Positions 34,391 through 43,211 of a stretch of 64,000 bases of DNA are shown here, piece by piece (the stretch's first letter is position 1; every line of letters starts with the position of its first letter). The stretch is from RPRC01 sp034933285 (GTDB taxonomy: Bacteria; Desulfobacterota; Desulfuromonadia; Geobacterales; Geobacteraceae): the NCBI GenBank assembly GCA_034933285.1, contig JAYFNT010000020.1, forward strand, positions 135,308-199,307. The letters are read 5' to 3'. The translations under genes and the position numbers were made by a program. Below the pieces are notes generated by a model, which did no database searches, was not told the origin of the DNA, and saw only the letters and a list, made by a program, of their open reading frames with translations.

Positions 34391-35695
34391 TCAACTCTGT
34401 AGCAGGCGCTTGAGGGCCGCATACAGGCCCTTCGGCGTCGCTTTGAATACGGAGACCGGGATGCCCAGCTCTTTTTCCAAATATTCCGTCGTCACATCAT
34501 CGAGGAACAACCCGTCACATTCTCTGAGCATGACATCGGGAATCATCACCTGCCTGCCCAACTCGGATCCTTTGAGCTGGGCGCAGATATCCCTTCCCGA
34601 AACCAGCCCCGCAACAGTCACTTCACCACCGAACAGATCATTCCGTATGGAGGCCAGCTTCAAGCAGACTCCGGTCTTGCGCGACAAATCCGCTACAAAC
34701 CTTTCCAGGTACGCATAGGGAGATTCGCCGGTTACTATGGTCACTGCAGCCGGCCCCAATCTCTCTGCTCCGGCTATCACCTCATCGCTTTCGGCCATAA
34801 AAATCGGAATCATGCCGACTCCGTTCTCGACCTGGGGCAAGTCACCATATTCCGAAATAGGCGGAAACGGCAGGCCTGCCTTGAGGTAAAACTCGTCGGC
34901 CAGGAAAAGAAACGGCGCTCCCAGCTCCCGAGCGATCGCTGCTGAGCGTTGCTGCCATTCGGCAATGAATACGGCGGCATACTCCCTGGTTACCGGCTGC
35001 AGACGTGGAAGAAACTCCCGGTGACGGGTCAGGCCGACGGGAACCACGGCCAGGGAAGTCACCCCCGGATGCATCGCGGCAAGGTCCTCGACCGTTCTCT
35101 CCAGATGAATGCCATCGTTCAGGCCCGGGCAGAGGACGACCTGTGCATGAATCGTAATCCCTCCCCCTGTCAACTCCTTGAGAATGTCCAGCAAAGGCGG
35201 CGCGGCCGGATTTCCGAGCAGCTCCCTCCGAAGTTCCGGCTCGGTTGCATGTACGGAAACGTAAAGAGGCGAAAGGCGCTGTTCCAGGATTCTGCGGAGT
35301 TCATTTTTCCTCAATGCGGATAGAGTGACGAAATTGCCGTAAAGAAAAGAAAGCCGGTAATCTTCATCCTTCACGTAAAGGGTCCGGCGCAATCCTTTGG
35401 GCAGTTGATCGACAAAGCAGAACAGGCATGCATTCCCGCAGCGCCTGGGCGCCGGAGCACGAAACCGCATCCCCATGGGAATCCCTTCTTCCCGGATTGC
35501 CTCTATCTCCCAGGTCTCGCCGCATGCCTTGGCCACTTCCAGGATCAGCTCCTCGTCCCCGGAATGGAACCAAAAATCGATGACATCCCGCATCTGGTGG
35601 CCGTTTATTGCCAGGAGCCTGTCGCCCGGCCCGAGACCGGCCTCCTCCGCCAGGCTGCCTTGTTCTATCGCCTCTATGAACAGTCCTTTGCTCAT
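34391..35695 (-). CDS. DUF512 family radical-SAM-like protein with PDZ domain
   Basis: A 434-residue protein. A PDZ-like N-terminus (GSLAEEAGLGPGDRLLAINGH) is followed by a radical-SAM-type cluster motif CGNACLFC (Cys-x3-Cys-x2-Cys) with SVHATEPELRRELL and ILKELTGGGITIHAQVVLCPG, and then by the DUF512 domain. These proteins are conserved in Deltaproteobacteria, Firmicutes and cyanobacteria; their substrate is unknown. The frame runs farther upstream, but the ATG at 35695 overlaps the permease stop (ATGA), as usual for coupled genes. Confidence 0.85.
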   Translation of the reverse strand: MSKGLFIEAIEQGSLAEEAGLGPGDRLLAINGHQMRDVIDFWFHSGDEELILEVAKACGETWEIEAIREEGIPMGMRFRAPAPRRCGNACLFCFVDQLPKGLRRTLYVKDEDYRLSFLYGNFVTLSALRKNELRRILEQRLSPLYVSVHATEPELRRELLGNPAAPPLLDILKELTGGGITIHAQVVLCPGLNDGIHLERTVEDLAAMHPGVTSLAVVPVGLTRHREFLPRLQPVTREYAAVFIAEWQQRSAAIARELGAPFLFLADEFYLKAGLPFPPISEYGDLPQVENGVGMIPIFMAESDEVIAGAERLGPAAVTIVTGESPYAYLERFVADLSRKTGVCLKLASIRNDLFGGEVTVAGLVSGRDICAQLKGSELGRQVMIPDVMLRECDGLFLDDVTTEYLEKELGIPVSVFKATPKGLYAALKRLLQS

Positions 35696-36765
35696 TTGCC
35701 GGAAAAGAACGGGGTGGTGCGGTAGTAGCCGAGATATGACGACATGAAAACCTTGAGGACGGCAGTTGCAGGCACGGCAAGGAGCATCCCCACGATCCCG
35801 AAGAGCTGACCAGCTACGAGCAGTGCGATGATTGTCACAACCGGATGGAGCCCGACGCGGTCGCCGACGATCTTGGGCGTGATCACTGCGCCTTCCAGGG
35901 CCTGGACCAGGGCGAACCATCCCAGGCAGAGGAGGGGGTGAAGGATATCGTGGAACTTCAGGACAGCCATGGTCATGGAAAACACGATGCCGAACATCGT
36001 CCCCAGATAAGGGATTATGAACAGAATTCCCGAAAGCGTTCCTATCACGACCGCCAGATCGATACCGATAACCAGGAGCCCGATGCTGTAAAGAACGGCC
36101 AGCACGGCGCAAACCGTCAATTGCCCCCGGACGAAGCCCGACAGTATTTCACGTATCTCGCCCGCCTTGGCCAGCAGGACGGGACGGTGCCTCTCCGGCA
36201 CCACTGCGATGATTCCGGCATGGATCTTCGGCATGTCCTTGAGGAAATAGTAGAGATAGAGAGGAAGCACCACGTAGCCCAGTATCGAGAGGATGAACGC
36301 CAGTGTCGAGGTGACAGCCTGCTTCAGGTAGGAAAACGTCTCGCGCGCCACATCGAAAGAGGCCCCGTGCAACTGCTCCAGAAGGGCCTGCAATTGCCGG
36401 TATGCCTTTTCAGAGGTTTCTATTCCCAGGTAGTGTTTCGCACCCTCGGGAATCATGCCGTACAGACGCCCGACATATTCAGGCAGATTGATCTCCACGC
36501 TCTGGAATTCCCCTGCTATGGAGGAGACGAAAAAAAAGCCCGCGAGAACTGTCAGCAGCAAAACCGCCAGGATAACCGAGAGTCCGGACAATGCCCTGTT
36601 GAAGCCTTTCCGTTGCAGATAACCGGCAAGAGGATCACAGAGGAAAGCCAATGCGAACGCAGCAGCAGCAGGCAGCAGGATTTTGCCCGCACTGTAAAGA
36701 ATTATCCCGGCCAGGACCACGATGATAAAGGTGACTGCCGGGAAAACCCATTTTTTATTCAGCAT
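35692..36765 (-). CDS. AI-2E family transporter (PerM/YdiK-like)
   Basis: An integral membrane protein of about 357 residues with the AI-2E family arrangement of eight membrane segments: two or three near the N-terminus (FPAVTFIIVVLAGIILY, AAAAFALAFLCDPLAGYL), then a hydrophilic ring domain and a C-terminal cluster (VVIGTLSGILFIIPYLGTMFG, HPVVTIIALLVAGQLFGIVGMLLAVPATA). Substrates of the family are varied (AI-2, sodium/proton) and not predictable here. The frame extends to 36852, but the ATG at 36765 starts the conserved region. It is cotranscribed between hfq and the DUF512 gene. Confidence 0.85.
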   Translation of the reverse strand: MLNKKWVFPAVTFIIVVLAGIILYSAGKILLPAAAAFALAFLCDPLAGYLQRKGFNRALSGLSVILAVLLLTVLAGFFFVSSIAGEFQSVEINLPEYVGRLYGMIPEGAKHYLGIETSEKAYRQLQALLEQLHGASFDVARETFSYLKQAVTSTLAFILSILGYVVLPLYLYYFLKDMPKIHAGIIAVVPERHRPVLLAKAGEIREILSGFVRGQLTVCAVLAVLYSIGLLVIGIDLAVVIGTLSGILFIIPYLGTMFGIVFSMTMAVLKFHDILHPLLCLGWFALVQALEGAVITPKIVGDRVGLHPVVTIIALLVAGQLFGIVGMLLAVPATAVLKVFMSSYLGYYRTTPFFSGK

Positions 36766-36795
36766 GATTGTTCTGTCCGAAGAGTTGAATTGAAA

Positions 36796-36846
36796 AAGGG
36801 GAAAGCGGAGCGGACGCCACGCGCGCCTCCCCCTTCCCCCCTTTGG
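36796..36846 (-). terminator. possible terminator downstream of hfq
   Basis: On the minus strand a purine tract (AAAGGGGGGAAGGGGG) is complementary to GCTTTCCCC, followed by TTTTTC. It lies between the hfq stop and the permease start and could end or attenuate the mutL-miaA-hfq transcript. Confidence 0.45.
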
Positions 36847-36855
36847 TTTCACAGT

Positions 36856-37080
36856 CTACTGGTGCAGCTTGAAGCTTCCGTCAACCGATGTGATGTAAGC
36901 TATCGCATGCTTGTAAATAAGGATATCCCCCTTGACCTCCAGCAGAACGGAAAAATTATCAAAGGATTTGATGTGTCCTTCCATTTTTTCCCCTGACATG
37001 AGGTAGACAACAACCTTGACTCTTTCCTTACGTGACTGATTCAGGTATTGATCCTGGATATTGAATGGTGCCTTGGCCAT
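36856..37080 (-). CDS. hfq: RNA chaperone Hfq
   Basis: A 74-residue Sm-like hexameric chaperone for small-RNA regulation. The Sm1 segment (RVKVVVYLMSGEKMEGHIKSFDNFSVLL) and the Sm2 motif YKHAIAYI are visible. The canonical F/YKHA is intact. AAAGGAGAGGGG precedes the ATG. The gene lies 12 bases after miaA, in the common miaA-hfq pair. Confidence 0.97.
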   Translation of the reverse strand: MAKAPFNIQDQYLNQSRKERVKVVVYLMSGEKMEGHIKSFDNFSVLLEVKGDILIYKHAIAYITSVDGSFKLHQ

Positions 37081-37091
37081 ACCCCTCTCCT

Positions 37092-38015
37092 TTAATAAAA
37101 GAAATCATTTACATTTTCGACAATCATACCAACATTCACCGGATATTCAATCCATTTAATTTCCCTGTCATGATTGAACCATGTCAACTGTCTCTTGGCA
37201 TATCTGCGGGTGTCACGCTTAATGAGGTCGATAGCCCCGTCCAGTGAATACTCTCCGGCAAGGAATGAGCAAATCTGGCGATAGCCAAGTGATCGCATGG
37301 GTTTCAGCATGGGGCCGTAGCCGGCGGACAGCAGGCCCTTCACCTCCTCCACAAGGCCATTACCTATCATCCATTCGACCCGCTTGTCAATATTTGCGTA
37401 AAGTTCGGACCGGTCGGGAGCCAGGCCGAGCTTAAGACAAATGTAATTGTCGGCCGCGAAACGGTGCTCGCCTTGCAGTTCAGACAGCGGTCGGCCTGTG
37501 ATTCTGAATACCTCCAACGCCCTGATAACGCGGAGCTGGTCGTTGGGATGCAGCCGTCGTGCCGTTTGCGGGTCAACCAGCGCAAGACTGCGATGCAGCT
37601 CTTCATTACCTTTGACTGCCGCCTGGCGTTTAAGTTCGTCACGAACGGCCTGGTTACTGCCGGGGGATTCCACCAGGCCCCTCGTCAAAGCCTTGATATA
37701 CAGACCGGTGCCTCCGGATACGATGACTTTCTTGCCGCGTCCGTGGATTCCGGCAATGATCTTCCGCGCTTCCCTGCGGAAATCGGCCACGGAAAAAGGC
37801 TCATCCGGGTCAACAACATCCAGGAGGTGATGGGGAACCTTTCGTCGCAACTCGGGCGAAGCCTTGGCAGTGCCTATGTCCATGCGCCGGTATACCTGCA
37901 TGGAGTCCGCATTCACTATTTCGCCACCGACCCGTTCCGCGATCCTAACGGCCAGGTCGGTTTTGCCCGAAGCCGTGGGACCGGCAACAATGAGTATTTT
38001 CCCATCTGGGTTCAT
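37092..38015 (-). CDS. miaA: tRNA dimethylallyltransferase MiaA
   Basis: MiaA adds a dimethylallyl group to A37 of tRNAs reading UNN codons. The P-loop GPTASGKT (residues 12-19), NADSMQVYRRMDIGTAK, VGGTGLY-type motif (VSGGTGLYIKALTRG) and the C-terminal tRNA region (SLGYRQICSFL, YAKRQLTWFNHD) are all present. The frame extends to 38123, but the ATG at 38015 with TTGGAG upstream fits the family (307 residues). It starts ten bases after the mutL stop. Confidence 0.96.
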   Translation of the reverse strand: MNPDGKILIVAGPTASGKTDLAVRIAERVGGEIVNADSMQVYRRMDIGTAKASPELRRKVPHHLLDVVDPDEPFSVADFRREARKIIAGIHGRGKKVIVSGGTGLYIKALTRGLVESPGSNQAVRDELKRQAAVKGNEELHRSLALVDPQTARRLHPNDQLRVIRALEVFRITGRPLSELQGEHRFAADNYICLKLGLAPDRSELYANIDKRVEWMIGNGLVEEVKGLLSAGYGPMLKPMRSLGYRQICSFLAGEYSLDGAIDLIKRDTRRYAKRQLTWFNHDREIKWIEYPVNVGMIVENVNDFFY

Positions 38016-38025
38016 CTTCTCCAAT

Positions 38026-39813
38026 TCAGAGCCTTTTGAACATTTTTTCGACATTGGATCGGCTAAGGGTCCGGTAAACCGGCCTTCCGTGAGGACAGTT
38101 GCTCGCGAAAGACACCGAATCAAGGCCTGCCAGCAAAGCGTTTATCTCGTGTACGGAAAGATTGCTCCGGCCACGGACCACGCTGTGGCAGGCGATCCTC
38201 ACCAGCAGTTCCTCCTGCACATCCTCAATCGTGCGGCTTTTTCCAAAGGAAGCAACTTCCTCGATGATATCCCGCAAAGCCTGCAGATACGGTCTCGATG
38301 CCAAGATGCGCGGAACCGCATTCAGCACCCTCGCCGTACCGCCGAAATCCTCCAGGTGAAAACCCAGTTTGCGCAGAACTGCCATATGTGCGTCCACAAC
38401 CGACGCCTCCCCATGGGTGAACTCCACCACTTCCGGGAAAAGCACTCCCTGGGACTCCACCTCTCCCGCCGAGAAATCCCTGCGCAGGCGCTCGAAAGCA
38501 ACACGTTCATGGGCTGCGTGCTGGTCAATGATCAGCAGGTCGTCACCACTCTGGCAAACCAGATAGGCTCCCAGGTACTGGCCTATAACTTTAAGGTTGG
38601 AAAAAAATCCATCCGTTTCCAAAGGTTCTGCGTCTTCCACGTGTTGCGATGCAACCTGCGGCGGAACATGGACTGGAAGCCGTACCTGTTCCGCCGCACG
38701 CATTTTCTCTTCCGCGCCATACGCGGCCGTGGTTTCCCTGACGCCAATGGCAGGAGATTTCTCAGCGAATATCCGTTCGACTGGAGGCGGCGATACAGCT
38801 TTGATTACCGGTTTTCCTATCCAGGGTGTCGAGCTGAGATGTGTTTCCAGTGCCGAAACAATGAAATCATGTACCCGGCTCTGGTCCCTGAAGCGGACCT
38901 CATGCTTGGTGGGATGGACATTCACATCCACCTCTTCAACCGGCGTGCCCAGGAAGAGGACAGCCACCGGAAAGCGCCTCCGCTCCAGCAGTTGCCGGTA
39001 TGCCTGCATAATGGCGTGCTGGATAAGGCGGTCCCTCACGAAACGGCCATTGACAAAGGTATACAGGTGGGAAGAAGAAGAACGGTTGCAGTCCGGCTTT
39101 CCTGTCAAGCCTTTCAGGGAAAGTCCCTCTCCCGTGCATTCCAGTGGATAAAGGTCAGCGGCAATGCTTCTCCCGAGCAAGGCCGCGACCCTGTCCGCCA
39201 GAGCCCCGTTCAACGCGCGGAACACGGTCCTGCCGTCATTCGTGTAAGTAAATCGGACATCGGGCCGGGACAGGGCAAGCCTGGTCAACTGGTCCCCCAC
39301 GTGCCCCGCCTCGGTTTCGTTGCTCTTGAGGAACTTCAGCCTGGCAGGAGTGTTGAAAAAGAGATTGCGGATCTCGATGATCGTCCCTTCGGCCATTCCC
39401 CTGGCCTTCACATCCCTTATGCGCCCGCCCTCGCCGTAGATTTCCGTGCCTTCGATGCTCCCCCGTTCCCGTGTCGCCATGACCCAGCGGGAAACGGATG
39501 CGATCGACGGCAGCGCCTCTCCCCTGAACCCGAGGGTCGAAATGAACCCAAGGTCGTCATCCGATGAAATCTTGCTGGTCGCATGCCGTTCCAGGGCCAG
39601 GAGAGCATCTTCGCGCGACATGCCGCAGCCGTTGTCGCTCACCTTGATGAGGCGTTTCCCTCCGGACTCGATCTCCACCACGATCTCGGTTGCCCCCGCG
39701 TCAATGCAATTCTCCACCAGCTCCTTGACCACGGATGCGGGACGCTCCACCACTTCGCCGGCTGATATCTTATTGGTCAGGTTTTCGGGAAGGATTTTTA
39801 TGCGTGACGACAT
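38026..39813 (-). CDS. mutL: DNA mismatch repair endonuclease MutL
   Basis: MutL couples mismatch recognition to strand incision. The 595-residue protein shows the GHKL ATPase motifs LVENCIDAGA, DNGCGMSREDAL and TLGFRGEALPSIASV. The C-terminal domain carries the endonuclease motif DQHA-x2-E-x4-E (DQHAAHERVAFE) and CPHGRP, so this is the nicking type rather than the E. coli type. The upstream frame extension to 39894 comes from a dispersed repeat, so the ATG at 39813 is used. Confidence 0.96.
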   Translation of the reverse strand: MSSRIKILPENLTNKISAGEVVERPASVVKELVENCIDAGATEIVVEIESGGKRLIKVSDNGCGMSREDALLALERHATSKISSDDDLGFISTLGFRGEALPSIASVSRWVMATRERGSIEGTEIYGEGGRIRDVKARGMAEGTIIEIRNLFFNTPARLKFLKSNETEAGHVGDQLTRLALSRPDVRFTYTNDGRTVFRALNGALADRVAALLGRSIAADLYPLECTGEGLSLKGLTGKPDCNRSSSSHLYTFVNGRFVRDRLIQHAIMQAYRQLLERRRFPVAVLFLGTPVEEVDVNVHPTKHEVRFRDQSRVHDFIVSALETHLSSTPWIGKPVIKAVSPPPVERIFAEKSPAIGVRETTAAYGAEEKMRAAEQVRLPVHVPPQVASQHVEDAEPLETDGFFSNLKVIGQYLGAYLVCQSGDDLLIIDQHAAHERVAFERLRRDFSAGEVESQGVLFPEVVEFTHGEASVVDAHMAVLRKLGFHLEDFGGTARVLNAVPRILASRPYLQALRDIIEEVASFGKSRTIEDVQEELLVRIACHSVVRGRSNLSVHEINALLAGLDSVSFASNCPHGRPVYRTLSRSNVEKMFKRL

Positions 39814-39842
39814 GCGTGCCCCTGCCTCCTGGTGAACTGCAA

Positions 39843-39893
39843 GGACAAGCATACCGTAAGCGCAGGCTGGTTGTAAAGGAGTGCTTCGGTTCA
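39843..39893. repeat. dispersed repeat, copy 1 (upstream of mutL)
   Basis: About 51 bases starting GGACAAGCATACCGTAAGCG and ending in CTTCGGTTCA, about 90% identical to the copy at 44822-44873. It sits 30 bases upstream of mutL. The core GCATACCGTAAGC is near-palindromic. Its origin is unknown; it could be a mobile relic or a small RNA or binding site. Confidence 0.65.
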
Positions 39894-39957
39894 TGCAGTG
39901 TTATGGAGAAGTGAGGCCACCCTGCTACCCATACGAATATGCCGCTGCAAATGTCAA

Positions 39958-40001
39958 CGACCCGCACGGATCCACCTCTGAAGGTGGGTCCGTGCGGGTC
40001 G
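39958..40001 (-). terminator. strong hairpin downstream of the aldehyde dehydrogenase gene
   Basis: Arms of 20 bases (CGACCCGCACGGATCCACCT and its near-complement) close on a four-base loop, 52 bases after the dehydrogenase stop. No U-run follows, so it may terminate weakly or protect the 3' end. Confidence 0.55.
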
Positions 40002-40052
40002 TATATGGGTATCGTCTGAGTCAGAACAAAACCGTCTCTGGCTGAAAAATCA

Positions 40053-41408
40053 TTATTCATCCCTCTCGTAGTCAACGATGCGCTTGGCGATCGATTTGAT
40101 GCTCATGAGGTCGGAATAGTTGATGTTGTTGCCCAGGTAGTTGCCGCCGTCCGTTCCGCAACCGAGGGTGAGTGAAGGCGGCAGCTTATTGTAGATGAGG
40201 CCGATGCTGCCGTGTACCGCGGGCTGATTCAAGAGCAGCCTGTTGGCGGGGATTTCCATGGCGAACTTGTTGATGACCGCGTCATCCTGTGCGTGGACTA
40301 CTGCGGTGTGGCCCGCGCCGCCCCATCGAAGCTGGCTTTTGGCCGCGGCGATAGCTGCATCAGTGCCGTCGAAGCAGATGTAGCCCAGAACCGGGGAGAG
40401 CTTCTCATGGCTGAACCAGTCCTCCGGACCGATGGTGGTCAGGGGAACCAGGAGCAGCTTCGCGTCTTCGGATACCTGGAAGCCAGCCAGCTTGGCGATC
40501 GCCTGTGGAGATTTGCCCACGATGGCTACCGCGGGAACGCCTCTTTCCTTGTCGAACATGACTTTTTCCAGCTTGGCTTTTTCTTCGGCGTTGACAAGGT
40601 ATGCGCCCCTTTCAATCATCATCTTCACGGCCTTGTCGCAGATTTCCTTGTCGTCGAAGATCATGGACTGGTCGGAGGAGCAGATGGTGCCGTTGTCGAA
40701 GGTCTTGGAGGCGATGACATTGTTCACCGCTACGCTCAGCTTAGCGGACTTTGAAATGAAGACCGGCGTATTGCCGGGGCCGACGCCGATGGCGGGGTGG
40801 CCGGAGCTGTATGCGGACTTGACCATGGCGCCGCCGCCGGTGGCGAGAACCAGGTTCACGCCCGGGTGCTTGAACAGCAGGTTGGTCGCCTCGATGGAGG
40901 GCTCGTCGATCCACTGGATGCAGTTTACCGGTGCGCCTGCGCTCACTGCCGCTTCGTGCATGATCCTCGCGGCCTCGACGCTGCACTTCTGTGCGCGGGG
41001 GTGAGCGGCAAAGATGATTACATTGCGCGATTTGAGCGCGATGAGGGCCTTGAACATGACTGTCGAAGTCGGGTTCGTGGTCGGTGTGGCGGCGGCGATC
41101 ACGCCGAAAGGCTCGGCGACATAGGTGACGCCTTCTTCCTCTTTGATCACGCCAACGGATTTCTTGTCCTTGAAATACTCATAGACGACATGGGCGCCGA
41201 GGTGGTTCTTGATTGCCTTGTGATCGGCCCGTCCGATGCCGGTCTCGGCGACGGCCATCTCGCCGAGTTTGACTTCGTTGGCAACACTGGCGGCATCCAT
41301 CGCCGCACAGACCTTGTCCACCTGCTCCTGGGTGAAGCCCTTCATGATATCCGCCGCTTTACGCGCGTTTGCTACCAATCCATCAACCTTCTGAACAACA
41401 TCTGCCAT
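40053..41408 (-). CDS. CoA-acylating aldehyde dehydrogenase (acetaldehyde type)
   Basis: A 451-residue enzyme equivalent to the dehydrogenase half of AdhE and to EutE/SucD-type proteins. It interconverts acetaldehyde, CoA and NAD+ with acetyl-CoA. Visible motifs: FGVIAAATPTTNPTSTVMFK (CoA/NAD site), the catalytic Cys243 in FDNGTICSSDQSM, GVGPGNTPVFI, and GGAGHTAVVHAQ. The N-terminus shows no microcompartment targeting helix. No alcohol dehydrogenase is fused or adjacent. A sigma-54 promoter and structured leader precede it, and a kinase/activator pair follows upstream on the same strand, suggesting regulated ethanol or acetaldehyde metabolism. Confidence 0.88.
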   Translation of the reverse strand: MADVVQKVDGLVANARKAADIMKGFTQEQVDKVCAAMDAASVANEVKLGEMAVAETGIGRADHKAIKNHLGAHVVYEYFKDKKSVGVIKEEEGVTYVAEPFGVIAAATPTTNPTSTVMFKALIALKSRNVIIFAAHPRAQKCSVEAARIMHEAAVSAGAPVNCIQWIDEPSIEATNLLFKHPGVNLVLATGGGAMVKSAYSSGHPAIGVGPGNTPVFISKSAKLSVAVNNVIASKTFDNGTICSSDQSMIFDDKEICDKAVKMMIERGAYLVNAEEKAKLEKVMFDKERGVPAVAIVGKSPQAIAKLAGFQVSEDAKLLLVPLTTIGPEDWFSHEKLSPVLGYICFDGTDAAIAAAKSQLRWGGAGHTAVVHAQDDAVINKFAMEIPANRLLLNQPAVHGSIGLIYNKLPPSLTLGCGTDGGNYLGNNINYSDLMSIKSIAKRIVDYERDE

Positions 41409-41489
41409 GACATACCTCCATTAATGTAGTGTTGCGACAAATGCCGTGACAGCTCCGCAGATAATGCCCCGGCATTTAAAATCTTCAGA

Positions 41490-41577
41490 CCTATCCCCCA
41501 AAACAAGGTTGTTTCCGAATTCGTGACGCCTTCACGCTGGCAGCATGTGTCAGCTTCACCTTCTTTTGGGGGATAGG
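41490..41577 (-). promoter_or_regulatory. leader inverted repeat upstream of the aldehyde dehydrogenase gene
   Basis: Two perfect 14-base arms, CCTATCCCCCAAAA (41490-41503) and TTTTGGGGGATAGG (41564-41577), enclose 60 bases. They fall between the predicted sigma-54 start and the gene, so the mRNA leader would form a long stem. A second small hairpin, AATGCC/GGCATT, follows. This suggests RNA-level control, but no known riboswitch class is recognised. Confidence 0.55.
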
Positions 41578-41602
41578 TTGCTGCTCGATGTCTTGTAACT
41601 TC

Positions 41603-41619
41603 AGCACAAGGCATGCCAA
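41603..41619 (-). promoter_or_regulatory. candidate sigma-54 promoter for the aldehyde dehydrogenase
   Basis: The minus-strand site TTGGCATGCCTTGTGCT has TTGGCATG at -24, exact ten-base GG-GC spacing and TGTGCT at -12. Transcription would start near 41592, leaving a leader of about 180 bases. Confidence 0.65.
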
Positions 41620-41762
41620 AGCCTCAGGGAGATTATTTAGCCGTGATATCGTGAAGTTGAACAGTATTTATAAAAACGTTGCAATTGTGGGAAAAGCGAC
41701 ACAAGTTGCTCTTGGATGGCATTTTCATCCAGCTTGGGCAGTGGGCGAGGATTTGTCACTGG

Positions 41763-41796
41763 TGCGACATTTGTTGCAGATGCAAAAAATGTCGCA
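41763..41796. promoter_or_regulatory. inverted repeat, candidate enhancer site for the sigma-54 activator
   Basis: TGCGACATTT (41763-41772) and AAATGTCGCA (41787-41796) are perfect inverted arms about 150-180 bases upstream of the sigma-54 promoter, a usual enhancer distance. An inner TTGCAGATGCAA is itself nearly palindromic, and a further TGCGACAAAT lies at 41434. It could instead end the activator transcript, but lacks a U-run. Confidence 0.5.
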
Positions 41797-41801
41797 ATCG
41801 A

Positions 41802-43211
41802 CTAGATGCTGCGTTTAAGGCGTTTATTCAAGGCTTGGCGGGTTATTCCCAAAAGAGTTGCCGCCCCGCCCTGTTTTCCTCCGGAACGTCTCAGGGCTTC
41901 ATCAGTGAGGAATTGCCCTGCTTCTTTCAGAGTGGGAAAACCACCGAAAATCTTGTACAGGCAATCATCCAGGTCTTCTGTCAACGGGATGTGATTGGGC
42001 CGGTTCAGCTTGCCTGGCGTGATGAAGCGGAAACTGTCCATTGACAGCAGGCCGGAACGGGTACGGGCTACGGCATCCAAGACGAGAGCCTCAAGCTCCC
42101 TGATATTTCCAGGGAAATCATACGTGGAAAGGAGCTTTAGCAAGCCTTGAGGAAAAGCGGGCGCTTCCCTGTTAAGCGCCTGCGCCGCTTTGGCAAGGAA
42201 GTGATCAGCCAGGAGCGGAATGTCTTCAAGACGCTCGCGCAGCGGGGGTATCTTTACCTGATGGGCGCAAAGCCTGAAATACAGATCATTACGAAACCGT
42301 CCGGCCGCGACGAGATCTTCGAGGACCCGGTTCGTTGCCGCAACGACCCGGGCATTGCATTTTTTCACGATGTCGGAGCCCACCGGATAATATTCGTGCT
42401 CCTGCAGCAGGCGAAGCAGTTTCACCTGTGACGTTTCATGCAGGTCGCCGATCTCGTCCAGGAAGAGAGTGCCTTGTGCCGCGCTGGTGATGAGTCCTTC
42501 CCGCAGCTGGTTGGCTCCGGTAAATGCCCCTCTGGTATGGCCGAAAAGGGTGTCCGAAAACATCTGATCATCAAGGCCGGCGAGATTTACCGCCACGAAC
42601 CGCCCCGGGCATCCGCTCAAGGTATGAATAGCTCTCGCGATCAGTTCCTTTCCAGTTCCAGTCTCACCATGCACGAGGATCGGCTGGGGAGAACGGGCTA
42701 CGACTTCCAGATACTGGAATACGGTACGCATCTTCTTGCTGTTGGTTATTATCTCGGAAAAGGCGGACGGCTGGTCCAATTTGTCTGCAAGGAACTGCTG
42801 CTTGAGGGAAGACACTTCCCATCGAAGGCTATGCAGCTCCAGCGCCATCCTGACACTTGTCAGAAGCCGGCTTTTTTCCACTGGTTTCACCAGATAGTCA
42901 AAAGCACCGGTCTTCATGCACTCCACGGCGGTTTCCAGCTGATCGGAAGCCGTCATGACAATCACGGGTATCTCGGGATAGTCACGTATCAGCTGCGGAA
43001 GAAGCTCCATCCCCGAGCAATGCGGCATAATCAGGTCAAGCAGGATTACGCGTCCACCCCGTTGCGAAAGGAACGGCAGTACCTGCCGGCTATCGTCGAT
43101 TGTCTCGACCGCGCCGACACCTCCTCCGCGCAGCGCAACCCTGGTGCTTGTCAGGATGTGCGGCTCATCGTCCACTATCAATATGGGAAGATCATCCTCA
43201 CTCCGGCTCAT
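41802..43211 (-). CDS. sigma-54 response regulator, partner of the adjacent kinase
   Basis: A 469-residue NtrC-family activator. The receiver carries Asp59 in VILLDLIMPHCSG. The AAA+ domain has GETGTGKELIARAIH, the intact sigma-54 loop GAFTGA and GTLFLDEIGDL. The C-terminus is a Fis-type HTH (GGKQGGAATLLGITRQALNKRL). The ATG at 43211 overlaps the end of the kinase gene by 14 bases. Together with the nearby -24/-12 promoter and TGTCGCA palindrome, it is the likely activator of the aldehyde dehydrogenase gene. Confidence 0.92.
   Translation of the reverse strand: MSRSEDDLPILIVDDEPHILTSTRVALRGGGVGAVETIDDSRQVLPFLSQRGGRVILLDLIMPHCSGMELLPQLIRDYPEIPVIVMTASDQLETAVECMKTGAFDYLVKPVEKSRLLTSVRMALELHSLRWEVSSLKQQFLADKLDQPSAFSEIITNSKKMRTVFQYLEVVARSPQPILVHGETGTGKELIARAIHTLSGCPGRFVAVNLAGLDDQMFSDTLFGHTRGAFTGANQLREGLITSAAQGTLFLDEIGDLHETSQVKLLRLLQEHEYYPVGSDIVKKCNARVVAATNRVLEDLVAAGRFRNDLYFRLCAHQVKIPPLRERLEDIPLLADHFLAKAAQALNREAPAFPQGLLKLLSTYDFPGNIRELEALVLDAVARTRSGLLSMDSFRFITPGKLNRPNHIPLTEDLDDCLYKIFGGFPTLKEAGQFLTDEALRRSGGKQGGAATLLGITRQALNKRLKRSI

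Noticed and set aside
37864..39567. 567-codon plus-strand frame opposite mutL
   Set aside because: Antisense to mutL, whose motifs are complete; no start signal.
41763..41796. intrinsic terminator of the activator gene
   Set aside because: The stem lacks a U-run and lies at enhancer distance from the sigma-54 promoter, so it is reported as a candidate regulatory site.
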